A DNA stretch of 64,000 nt, from assembly GCA_964437595.1 (NCBI GenBank), contig CAYTHO010000017.1, forward strand, positions 1-64,000. The letters are read 5' to 3'. Origin of the DNA: DSYU01 sp964437595 (GTDB lineage Bacteria > Chloroflexota > Anaerolineae > Anaerolineales > Anaerolineaceae). The stretch's first letter is position 1. Each line of letters begins with the position of its first letter. The notes beneath the pieces were generated by a model, which was given only the letters and a program-made list of their open reading frames with translations, searched no databases and was not told the DNA's origin. The translations under genes and the position numbers were made by a program. This document shows positions 26,554 through 33,893 of the stretch, piece by piece.

Positions 26554-27258
26554 ATAAACAACATAGTCGCTCTCATTCTTTCATTTGGGTTAGCGCTGGC
26601 CTGGCTGCGCATCAATGATTATTTCGCGCACCGGGGATGGATGAGCAGTGAGCTCAGCCGAAAAATCATCCATATTGGCACGGGGCCGATTTTTGTGTTG
26701 ACCTGGCTTTTCTTTCGTGACACGCCGGAGGCTCGTTTTCTGGCTGCTTTAATACCGTTGGCCATTACCGCCCAGTTTGCCCTGGTTGGGTTTGGCCTCT
26801 GGCGCGATCCATCTGCGGTGAAGGCCATGTCGCGTACCGGTGACCGCCGAGAAATCCTGCGGGGGCCGTTGTTTTATGGTATTGCCTTTGTTGTGTTGAC
26901 GATATTATATTGGAAGGACTCGCCCATTGGCATCGTCGCGCTGATGAGCTTGTGTGGCGGGGATGGGCTGGCAGACATCATCGGAAAACGGTTGGGTTCG
27001 ATCCGTCTGCCCTGGTCCAGGCAGAAGTCGTGGGCAGGGTCGTTGGCAGTGTTCGCGGGTGGTTTTTGTTTTAGCCTGCTGATTTTAGCGATCTTTATAG
27101 CAGCCGGGGTTTTCGAAGGCAGCCTATCAGGCTATATCCCCGCGTTAATGCTAATCTCTTTTGCGGCTGCCGTGATTGAATCGTTGCCGCTTCGCGACCT
27201 GGATAATCTGACAGTTCCTGCTGTTGCGGCAGTGCTAGGGCACCTGCTCTTTCAATAA
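26554..27258 (+). CDS. Dolichol/phytol kinase-like integral membrane protein (possible non-AUG start)
   Basis: Resembles the CTP-dependent dolichol/phytol kinase and phosphatidate cytidylyltransferase superfamily: SSELSRKIIHIGTGPIFVLT near the N-terminus and the nucleotide-binding CGGDGLADIIGKRLG centrally, with about six membrane helices. The first ATG is at 26641, but the frame is open upstream and encodes a good extra first helix (NNIVALILSFGLALAWL). There a GAAGG box precedes ATC/ATA rather than ATG. I therefore give 26554 as the likely upstream limit and 26641 as the conservative start. It follows smpB. Confidence 0.7.
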   Translation: MNNIVALILSFGLALAWLRINDYFAHRGWMSSELSRKIIHIGTGPIFVLTWLFFRDTPEARFLAALIPLAITAQFALVGFGLWRDPSAVKAMSRTGDRREILRGPLFYGIAFVVLTILYWKDSPIGIVALMSLCGGDGLADIIGKRLGSIRLPWSRQKSWAGSLAVFAGGFCFSLLILAIFIAAGVFEGSLSGYIPALMLISFAAAVIESLPLRDLDNLTVPAVAAVLGHLLFQ

Positions 27259-27278
27259 TCAGGAAAGGTTTGGAACCT

Positions 27279-28823
27279 ATGCTTGAAATCGATGGCTCGC
27301 GGCTGACGCTTGCGGATGTCGTGAACGTTGCGCGATACGGGGAGAAAGTTCGATTATCGCAGTCTGGTATCCAGGCAATTGAGCAGAGCAGAGAGAATCT
27401 GAATGCCATTATTGCTACCGGGGACCCAGTCTATGGCATTAACACGGGTTTTGGAATCTTTGCCGATCGGCGTATCCCGGGTGAGGATTCCGCTACCCTC
27501 AGCCGCAATCTGATCCTCAGCCATGCCGTTGGTACAGGTCCGGCTCTGGATGATGAGATTGTCCGTGCCGCAATGCTGGTACGGGCGAATACCTTGTCTA
27601 AGGGATATTCCGGCGTGCGGGTTGAAATTGTCCAGACCCTGCTCGATATGCTCAATGCCGGCGTGACCCCGGTTATCCCATCGCAAGGTTCGCTTGGCTC
27701 TTCTGGCGATCTTTGCCCGCTGTCACACATGGCGCTGGTTTTTACCACCGATGACGCCGACCGGGTAGAAGACTCCGGATTGGCGGTTTACCAGGGGAAG
27801 GTTTTAGACGGTAAAACTGCGATGCAGCAAGCTGGCCTCCCGCGCATCCGCCTGGGTCCAAAGGAAGGCCTGGCGTTGAATAACGGAGCTACCTTTTCCG
27901 CGGCCATTGCCGCCCTGGTCGTGTCGGATGCCGAGTACCTGCTCGATGTAGCGGATTATGCGCTTTCTATGACACTGGAAGCGGTACAGGGCTGCACTGC
28001 TGCCTTCGATTTGCGCCTGCATGCAGCCCGAGCGCATCCGGGTCAGATTCGCGTTGCGGAACATGTTCAGGCCATTACATCTGGGAGTACGCTGCTTGAC
28101 AGCGCCGGGCGGATTCAGGATGCATATTCTCTGCGCTGTGCGCCGCAGGTTATGGGCCCCGTGCGTGATACGCTGGCCTTTGTGACCGGGGTCATTGAAC
28201 GTGAACTCAACGCAGCCACGGATAACCCGCTTATTTTTAGCCCGGCTGAGGTGCTCTCTGGGGGTAACTTCCACGGCGAACCGGTTGGGTTTGTCATGGA
28301 TTTCTTAGGCATTGCAATGTGCGAGGTAGCCGCTATTTCTGAACGGCGTATTTTCCGCCTGACAGATGCCAAGCTCAACTCGGGCCTGCCGGCTATGCTG
28401 GTTGACCATCCTGAAGCGGCAGGGTTAAACTCAGGATTAATGATGCCGCAGTACACGGCTGCATCCCTGGTGCTGGAAAACCAGACTTTGGCTGGCCCAG
28501 ATTCGGTCCGCTCGCTGCCCACTTCTGCCGAACAAGAAGATCACAACGCCAATTCGATGACTGCCGCACGCCATGCCCGGCAGATCCTCGAAAATGCCAC
28601 GCACGTATTGGCCATTGAACTTTACTCGGCGGCCAGGGCTATCGATCTGCGCCTGCGCGATTTCCCGGATGCCCGGCTTGGCGCTGGAACGGAAATCATT
28701 TACCGCCGTCTTCGCCAAAGTGTGCCTTACCAGCCCGGAGATGCGTGGTGGGGACCGGAGATAGAGCGGGTACATGAACTCATCAATAAGCATGCCTTAG
28801 GCTCATTGAAACGTGAGGAATAA
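27279..28823 (+). CDS. hutH: Histidine/aromatic amino acid ammonia-lyase (SSG variant)
   Basis: Removes ammonia from histidine (giving urocanate) or another aromatic amino acid, using the MIO group formed autocatalytically from an internal tripeptide. The 514 residues have the family length. YGINTGFGIFADRRI and NSMTAARHARQILENATHVL fit. The MIO tripeptide, usually Ala-Ser-Gly, is Ser141-Ser142-Gly143 in GSLGSSGDLCPLSH. No hutU, hutI or hutG lies nearby, so the substrate is uncertain and the gene symbol is by homology only. The ATG at 27279 has AGGAAAGG 10 bp upstream; the TTG at 27270 is too close to it. Confidence 0.85.
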   Translation: MLEIDGSRLTLADVVNVARYGEKVRLSQSGIQAIEQSRENLNAIIATGDPVYGINTGFGIFADRRIPGEDSATLSRNLILSHAVGTGPALDDEIVRAAMLVRANTLSKGYSGVRVEIVQTLLDMLNAGVTPVIPSQGSLGSSGDLCPLSHMALVFTTDDADRVEDSGLAVYQGKVLDGKTAMQQAGLPRIRLGPKEGLALNNGATFSAAIAALVVSDAEYLLDVADYALSMTLEAVQGCTAAFDLRLHAARAHPGQIRVAEHVQAITSGSTLLDSAGRIQDAYSLRCAPQVMGPVRDTLAFVTGVIERELNAATDNPLIFSPAEVLSGGNFHGEPVGFVMDFLGIAMCEVAAISERRIFRLTDAKLNSGLPAMLVDHPEAAGLNSGLMMPQYTAASLVLENQTLAGPDSVRSLPTSAEQEDHNANSMTAARHARQILENATHVLAIELYSAARAIDLRLRDFPDARLGAGTEIIYRRLRQSVPYQPGDAWWGPEIERVHELINKHALGSLKREE

Positions 28824-28858
28824 AATACTGGATACCTTCTTCATTTCAAAAAAGAAGG

Positions 28859-28887
28859 TTGACAACCATCGCTTTTCTCGGTATCTT
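28859..28887 (+). promoter_or_regulatory. Consensus promoter producing a leaderless mRNA
   Basis: TTGACA (28859-28864), a 17-bp spacer and TATCTT (28882-28887) match the sigma-70 consensus. The ATG of the L,D-transpeptidase begins eight bases after the -10, exactly where transcription should start, and no ribosome-binding site precedes it. Confidence 0.65.
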
Positions 28888-28894
28888 TAGCGCT

Positions 28895-30025
28895 ATGTCC
28901 ATTAAACAACCCTATCTTAATCGTAGAGATTTCTTAAAGTATTCAGCGATCTCCATGCTCTGTATGGGGTCGCTTGCCTTTCGTCCATGGGATGTATGGG
29001 CGCAGATGCAGGCCGATTTTCCGGATGTAGAGAAGATGGGCCGGGTGGCGCAGGGGATGGTGAAAATCCGTTCCAAACCGTATGCCGATGCAGCGGTAAA
29101 CAAGACGATTTATGACGATGCAATCGTCGTCTGGCTGCGTGATGTGGTTGGCGAGGCGCCAGGTGGATATGGCAGCAGCCGTTGGGTGGAAACACCAGAT
29201 GGTTACATTTATGCTCCACGCTTGCAGCCGGTGTGGAACCGCCCAAATGAGCCAATAAAAAGCCTGCCCGCAACCCCGGCCAATGCGGTGCCCGGCGGGA
29301 CCGGTTTTGGCATGTGGGTAGAGGTTACCGTCCCATACGTTGATATCATCATGCGCCAACCGATCAGCTCATCGATCTTCAGGGAGCGTTTGGCAATTAA
29401 CCAGCCCGCTCGTCTCTATTACAGCATGGTACTCTGGGTGGACCAGATGGAAACGACCCCAGAAGGCAAGGTGCTGTATCGGGTGAATGAGCGTTATGGC
29501 AATCCCGGAGATCTTTACTGGGTGCCCGCGGAAGCGATGCGGCCCATGGCAGCGGAGGAACTCAGCCCGATTTCCCCCGATGTAACGGATAAGCAGGTGG
29601 TCGTCAATGTCATTCGGCAGACACTATCATGTTTCGAAGGTAAGGATGAAGTGTATTTCTGCCGGGTGTCCACTGGCGCCAAGTATGATGCACAAGGGAA
29701 CGTAGTCGATAAATGGTCTACGCCTCTAGGTGATCATCCCATCTCACGCAAGCTGGTCTCACTGCATATGAGCGGCGAAACAACCGGCGACTGGCCCGCC
29801 GTGGCATGGACGCAGATTTTCGCGCCCGGCGGGGTAGCTATCCACTCGACCTACTGGCATAATGAGTTTGGCGTTCCGCGCTCGCATGGCTGCGTAAACC
29901 TGGCTCCTGAAGATGCCAAATGGGTCTGGCGCTGGACGACCCCCACGGTTGGCCTGGAACCGGGCGATGTAGATGTAAGCGCGCACTGGCCGCCGATTGG
30001 CGGAAGGGTGATCGTTACGGAGTAA
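28895..30025 (+). CDS. Tat-exported L,D-transpeptidase (YkuD)
   Basis: Forms 3-3 peptidoglycan crosslinks or attaches proteins to the wall outside the membrane. Residues 1-40 are a twin-arginine signal (NRRDFLKYSAISMLCMGSLA). The catalytic YkuD domain is at the C-terminus, with the active-site signature HSTYWHNEFGVPRSHGCVNL (His and Cys). The middle region (VRSK-like PYADAAVNKTIYDDAIVVW) looks like an SH3-type wall-binding domain. The ATG at 28895 was chosen because it fits the leaderless promoter and starts the signal peptide 12 codons after a TTG that is part of the -35 box. Confidence 0.9.
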   Translation: MSIKQPYLNRRDFLKYSAISMLCMGSLAFRPWDVWAQMQADFPDVEKMGRVAQGMVKIRSKPYADAAVNKTIYDDAIVVWLRDVVGEAPGGYGSSRWVETPDGYIYAPRLQPVWNRPNEPIKSLPATPANAVPGGTGFGMWVEVTVPYVDIIMRQPISSSIFRERLAINQPARLYYSMVLWVDQMETTPEGKVLYRVNERYGNPGDLYWVPAEAMRPMAAEELSPISPDVTDKQVVVNVIRQTLSCFEGKDEVYFCRVSTGAKYDAQGNVVDKWSTPLGDHPISRKLVSLHMSGETTGDWPAVAWTQIFAPGGVAIHSTYWHNEFGVPRSHGCVNLAPEDAKWVWRWTTPTVGLEPGDVDVSAHWPPIGGRVIVTE

Positions 30026-30061
30026 ACAGTTAGATTTGCTGGTTACCGGAAGGACCGCGAT

Positions 30062-30607
30062 TTGAGGGCGTTTGGAAAGTTTTTTATTTTGGGTGGGATC
30101 GTGCTGGTGGCGCTGGCATTGATCGGATTATTCCTGTTGCGCGTCGCGGGTGATCGCCCAGCTGCTGCAAACCGGCAGCTGCCCCCAACCGTTGGTACAA
30201 CGCTTCCAGACTTTGAGCTGATAGGAATAGATGACACAGTTCATCTGTTGAGTGACTACCAGGGAAAGAAAGTGATCATAAACTTCTGGGCCACCTGGTG
30301 CCCGCCCTGTGTAGAAGAAATGCCGCTGCTCCAGGCGTATGCTCAAAAATATACCGGCGAACTGGTTGTTCTGGGTGTAAATAGTATGGAGACGCTCGAC
30401 AACGTTCGTCCCTTTATTGAAGAGATGGGAATAACCTTTCCAATTTTGCTAGATGAGGCGGGGCTTGTTTCAGACCGATATTTTGTAAAAGATTATCCAT
30501 ACACCTTTTTTGTGGACGAAAGCGGTGTGCTGCGTGCGCAGCATATCGGCTTATTGTCGGAAGAACGGTTGGTACGCTACCTGCGAACGATAGGACTTGA
30601 GCCATGA
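30062..30607 (+). CDS. TlpA/ResA-like membrane-anchored thioredoxin
   Basis: 181 residues. One N-terminal membrane anchor (FILGGIVLVALALIGLFLL) holds a thioredoxin fold outside the membrane. The redox motif is FWATWCPPCVEEMP (CPPC) near residue 82, and the cis-Pro region lies in KDYPYTFFVDESGVL. Such proteins reduce cytochrome c apoproteins or other extracytoplasmic disulfides. The start is TTG with GGAAGG upstream. Its end overlaps the next gene by 4 bp (ATGA), so the two are translationally coupled. Confidence 0.9.
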   Translation: MRAFGKFFILGGIVLVALALIGLFLLRVAGDRPAAANRQLPPTVGTTLPDFELIGIDDTVHLLSDYQGKKVIINFWATWCPPCVEEMPLLQAYAQKYTGELVVLGVNSMETLDNVRPFIEEMGITFPILLDEAGLVSDRYFVKDYPYTFFVDESGVLRAQHIGLLSEERLVRYLRTIGLEP

Positions 30608-31611
30608 TTACTGTCACCTTATATCGACGGAACCAGTGCCCCGAATGTGATCAAGCACAGGCCGATTTGAGCGTTCTTCAGGCCACCATCCCGCATCAAT
30701 TAGCCGTCGTCAATATCGAGCGGGATCAGGGACTGCAGGAGAAAATTGGCCAAAATTTGCCGGTTGTCGAGGTTGGGCCATACCACTTACAACCGCCTTT
30801 TACCCGGCAGGACCTGCAAATTTTGCTCAGCGCGGCGAAGGACCGTATCGGGCAAATGGAGCGGGTTGACGAAGCGGCGTACCGCGATCGGCTTGAAAAA
30901 GGCCATACGATTTCGACCGGGGATAAAATTACCAATTTTATTTCTCATCATTATCTGGCCGTTGCAAATCTCTTCCTATTTGTTTACATCCTGCTGCCAT
31001 TTCTGGCGCCGGTTTTTATGAAGACCAATCATCCGGTTTTAGGCTCGGCAATTTACAAGATGTTCAGCCCGCTTTGCCACCAGCTTCCTTTCCGTTCGTG
31101 GTTTCTTTTCGGCCCGCAGGCATTCTATCCCCGAGAATTGGCCGGCATCGACGGCATCATATCGTATGAGACCATTACAGATTCCCACGGCCATGAAGTA
31201 GACCTGTTGGTGGCGAAAAATTTCAACGGCAATGAACAGGTTGGTTTTAAAGTCGCGCTGTGCGAACGGTGCGTGGCGATCTATGGGTTTATGCTTCTGT
31301 TTGGTCTGGCTTTCTGGGCCACCCGCCGGCGCCTGCGCTCGATCCCCATGGTCGTTTGGATGATCCTGGCGTTGGTTCCCATAGGGCTGGATGGCGTATC
31401 ACAGTTCACGGGTATTATTCCGGGCTTGCCCGCATGGCTCCCGGCTCGCGAGAGTACGCCGCTGTTGCGCACCCTGACCGGCGGAATGTTCGGTTGGATG
31501 ACGGCCTGGTACCTCTTTCCGCTGTTAGAGGAATCCGCGCGCGAAGCCCGCCTCATTCTCCAGCGCAAAATTGCTGTGGTCAGGCGACTGGATGAGAAAG
31601 AGAAAATATAG
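30604..31611 (+). CDS. Glutaredoxin-like domain fused to DUF2085 membrane domain
   Basis: 335 residues. Residues 1-85 are a glutaredoxin/thioredoxin-like fold with the redox pair in RRNQCPECDQAQAD. The rest is a membrane domain of about five helices containing conserved cysteines, FSPLCHQLPFRSWFLFG and VALCERCVAIYGFMLLFG, the hallmark of DUF2085. A cytoplasmic CPEC domain joined to a Cys-containing membrane domain suggests thiol electron transfer across the membrane, possibly to the overlapping TlpA-like partner. That role is inference. Confidence 0.8.
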   Translation: MITVTLYRRNQCPECDQAQADLSVLQATIPHQLAVVNIERDQGLQEKIGQNLPVVEVGPYHLQPPFTRQDLQILLSAAKDRIGQMERVDEAAYRDRLEKGHTISTGDKITNFISHHYLAVANLFLFVYILLPFLAPVFMKTNHPVLGSAIYKMFSPLCHQLPFRSWFLFGPQAFYPRELAGIDGIISYETITDSHGHEVDLLVAKNFNGNEQVGFKVALCERCVAIYGFMLLFGLAFWATRRRLRSIPMVVWMILALVPIGLDGVSQFTGIIPGLPAWLPARESTPLLRTLTGGMFGWMTAWYLFPLLEESAREARLILQRKIAVVRRLDEKEKI

Positions 31612-31637
31612 AACCCGGTGGAGGGTGTAGAGGATCG

Positions 31638-32429
31638 ATGCATTTTCACCAGTCTGGAGCGCTGCACTATTACACCTTTGAAACGTTCGACCGTTATGGA
31701 CTGCCTCACGGCCTGTTCACCCGTCATGGCGGCGTTAGCCCTACCCCCTGGGAATCGCTGAACCTGGGAGGGACCACCGGAGATTCGCGCGAGCACGTCA
31801 TTGAGAACCGGAGCAGGATTTTCGAGGTGTTTGACCGCCCGGTGGAGTCAATTTTTGACAGTTGGCAGGTGCACGGGCGAACCGTGTTATGCGCCGACCA
31901 GCCGCGCCCACTGGACGCTGCGCACCAAAAAGCGGATGCCATCCTGACCGATCACCGTGAAATTACCCTTTTCATGCGTTTTGCGGACTGCGTGCCGGTT
32001 TTCTTGTTTGACCCGGTAAAGCAGGTGGCTGGTATTGTTCATGCCGGCTGGCGGGGTACAGTGGACCGCGCCGCGGCTGCGGCGGTGGACCGGATGGTAA
32101 GCCAGTACGGCTCGCGACCAGCAGATCTCATCGCGGGTATCGGCCCGTCCATATGCGTGGATCATTATGAGATAGGGCAGAGCCCCACAGTGGTAGATGA
32201 AATACGCAGCGCGTTTGGCAAAGATGCGGAGACCGTGCTGCAGGGTAGGAATGGTTCTACTCATTTCGATTTATGGAAGGCGAACGAAGTGGTTTTGAGC
32301 GCGGCGGGCGTGCAGCACGTAGAACAATCGAGGTTGTGTACATACTGTCACAACCAGGACTGGTATTCACACCGGGCTGAGAAGGGCAAAACAGGGCGTT
32401 ACGGGGCGTTGCTGGCGCTTTCCAATTGA
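31638..32429 (+). CDS. pgeF: Peptidoglycan editing factor PgeF (YfiH, multicopper oxidase-like laccase domain)
   Basis: 263 residues. LFTRHGGVSPTPWESLNLG is the usual N-terminal signature, and the metal-binding residues appear in RFADCVPVFLFDP, GIVHAGWRGTVDRAA and CTYCHNQDWYSHR. Members have been described as purine nucleoside phosphorylases/deaminases and as removing misincorporated amino acids from peptidoglycan precursors. GGTGGAGG lies upstream. It heads a pgeF-yggS-yggT-yggU cluster often seen in bacteria. Confidence 0.92.
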   Translation: MHFHQSGALHYYTFETFDRYGLPHGLFTRHGGVSPTPWESLNLGGTTGDSREHVIENRSRIFEVFDRPVESIFDSWQVHGRTVLCADQPRPLDAAHQKADAILTDHREITLFMRFADCVPVFLFDPVKQVAGIVHAGWRGTVDRAAAAAVDRMVSQYGSRPADLIAGIGPSICVDHYEIGQSPTVVDEIRSAFGKDAETVLQGRNGSTHFDLWKANEVVLSAAGVQHVEQSRLCTYCHNQDWYSHRAEKGKTGRYGALLALSN

Positions 32430-32454
32430 GGTTAGGTTTTTCCCATAGGTGAAC

Positions 32455-33189
32455 ATGATGGATGCGTTGGTGAATCAGATCAGGAAGAACCTGGAAACGG
32501 TAAACGAGCAAATTCAAAATGCGGCGCAGTCGGCAGGTCGCAGCTCGAAGGATGTCCAATTGGTCGTTGTAACGAAAGCGCAACCGGAAGAAGTGATCCG
32601 CGCTGTAGTCGCGGCGGGTGCCCTTACCCTTGGAGAGAATTATCCAGAGGAAACCTTACTGAAGATCCAGGCGCTGGGACAAATGCCTGGCGTGCAGTGG
32701 CATATGATCGGTCACTTGCAGAGCCGCAAAGCTGGCATTGTGGCGGAACACTTCAATCTACTGCAGTCGCTGGACAGCCTGCATCTGGCGGAAAAACTCG
32801 ATCGCCAGCTTGCTGTAAAAAACCGGGTGCTGCCGGTGCTGCTCGAGGTCAACGTCAGCGGGGAGGAAAGCAAGTTTGGTTGGCCGGCCTGGGATGAGGG
32901 GCATTGGGAGTCACTTTTTCAGGATTTTGAAACCATCCTTGCGCTTCCACACCTATCCGTACGCGGGTTGATGACCATGCCCCCGCTCTATGATAACCCC
33001 GAGCAAACCCGGCCTTTCTTTGCCCGCCTTCGGAGATTGAGTGTATTCCTCTCTGCGCGGTATGGCGCGCAGTATTTTTCATCGCTTTCGATGGGCACCA
33101 GCGCGGATTATTCCGCCGCCGTGCAGGAAGGCGCTACAATCGTGCGCATTGGAACAGCAATCGTTGGCCCGCGGCCTAAAAAAGGGTGA
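32455..33189 (+). CDS. yggS: PLP homeostasis protein YggS
   Basis: Single-domain PLP-binding protein (PLPBP/ProSC) that buffers vitamin B6 and affects amino acid pools. The PLP lysine is in VQLVVVTKAQPEEVI near residue 35, and HMIGHLQSRKAGIV, VLLEVNVSGEESKFG, RGLMTMPPL and SMGTSADYSAAVQEGATIVR are all conserved motifs. 244 residues is normal. A GTG two codons upstream (32449) is an alternative start. Confidence 0.94.
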   Translation: MMDALVNQIRKNLETVNEQIQNAAQSAGRSSKDVQLVVVTKAQPEEVIRAVVAAGALTLGENYPEETLLKIQALGQMPGVQWHMIGHLQSRKAGIVAEHFNLLQSLDSLHLAEKLDRQLAVKNRVLPVLLEVNVSGEESKFGWPAWDEGHWESLFQDFETILALPHLSVRGLMTMPPLYDNPEQTRPFFARLRRLSVFLSARYGAQYFSSLSMGTSADYSAAVQEGATIVRIGTAIVGPRPKKG

Positions 33190-33221
33190 AATTCTACTAT
33201 TCTTTCCACTTGCCTTCAGGG

Positions 33222-33227
33222 TATAAT
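33222..33227 (+). promoter_or_regulatory. TATAAT -10 element of a likely leaderless yggT transcript
   Basis: A perfect TATAAT ends seven bases before the yggT ATG at 33235, and no ribosome-binding site is present. This places the transcription start at the start codon. The -35 region is poor. Confidence 0.5.
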
Positions 33228-33234
33228 TGCTATA

Positions 33235-33489
33235 ATGATTAATGCGATTCTGACGATCATCATTGCAGTAGCGAATATTTTAACCATTTTGATCCTTATC
33301 AATTCCATCCTTTCCTGGTTTCTGGCGCCGTATCATCCCATACGAGAGGCCTTAGACCGTGTTTTACACCCTTTGTATGCGCCCATCCGCCGGGTGATCC
33401 CACCCATGGGTATGATGGATTTCACGCCGCTTGTGCTGCTGCTGCTTGTCCAGGTGGTTGCACAAATTGCCTCAAGTCTACTTCGATAA
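33235..33489 (+). CDS. YggT family membrane protein
   Basis: 84 residues with two membrane helices (ILTIIIAVANILTILILINS and FTPLVLLLLVQVVAQIASSL) separated by the family loop YHPIREALDRVLHPLYAPIR. YggT-like proteins are linked to osmotic shock and, in some bacteria and chloroplasts, to envelope organisation. It lies between yggS and yggU as in many genomes. Confidence 0.9.
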   Translation: MINAILTIIIAVANILTILILINSILSWFLAPYHPIREALDRVLHPLYAPIRRVIPPMGMMDFTPLVLLLLVQVVAQIASSLLR

Positions 33490-33503
33490 AATTAGGTGGT
33501 GCC

Positions 33504-33824
33504 ATGAAAGAACGCAAAGAACGCGAATTTCATATGCATGATGGGAAGATGGGCTCCGCGATCACTGTGCGTATAACCCCGCGGGCCAGCCAGAATGAGA
33601 TCAGCGAGATCTTGGACGATGGAACAATCAAAATCCGCCTGACGGCTCCACCGAGTGAGGAGCAGACCAATAAGGCTCTGATCACTTTCCTGGCCCAGGT
33701 GCTGGGCGTTCAACCGTCCCAGGTTGAGGTAATCGCCGGTTCCACCCGCACAGATAAGCTCGTTACGATCACGGATATGGACAAAGAGGCCGTTCAGGAA
33801 CGGATTCTAAAGAACATCGCCTGA
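33504..33824 (+). CDS. DUF167 (YggU) family protein
   Basis: 106 residues. ITVRITPRASQNEISEILDD and IKIRLTAPPSEEQTNKALIT are the signature strands and helix, and VEVIAGSTRTDKLVTI completes the domain. Function is unknown across the family. AGGTGG lies upstream of the ATG. It is the last gene of the cluster and ends before a strong bidirectional terminator. Confidence 0.92.
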   Translation: MKERKEREFHMHDGKMGSAITVRITPRASQNEISEILDDGTIKIRLTAPPSEEQTNKALITFLAQVLGVQPSQVEVIAGSTRTDKLVTITDMDKEAVQERILKNIA

Positions 33825-33849
33825 GACGATTTTTTTGGTGCAAAAATAT

Positions 33850-33889
33850 AACACGGGGATGCCCTGTAAAGTAGGGGCATCCCCGTGTT
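33850..33889. terminator. Bidirectional terminator between yggU and the HEAT-repeat ATPase
   Basis: AACACGGGGATGCCC and GGGCATCCCCGTGTT form a perfect 15-bp stem with a 10-nt loop between the two convergent genes. A T-rich tail is present on the minus strand side (ATATTTTTG). Confidence 0.8.
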
Positions 33890-33893
33890 TGCT

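Noticed and set aside
27279..28823. A histidine utilisation (hut) operon
   Set aside because: Only the ammonia-lyase is present; no urocanase, imidazolonepropionase or formiminoglutamase lies nearby.
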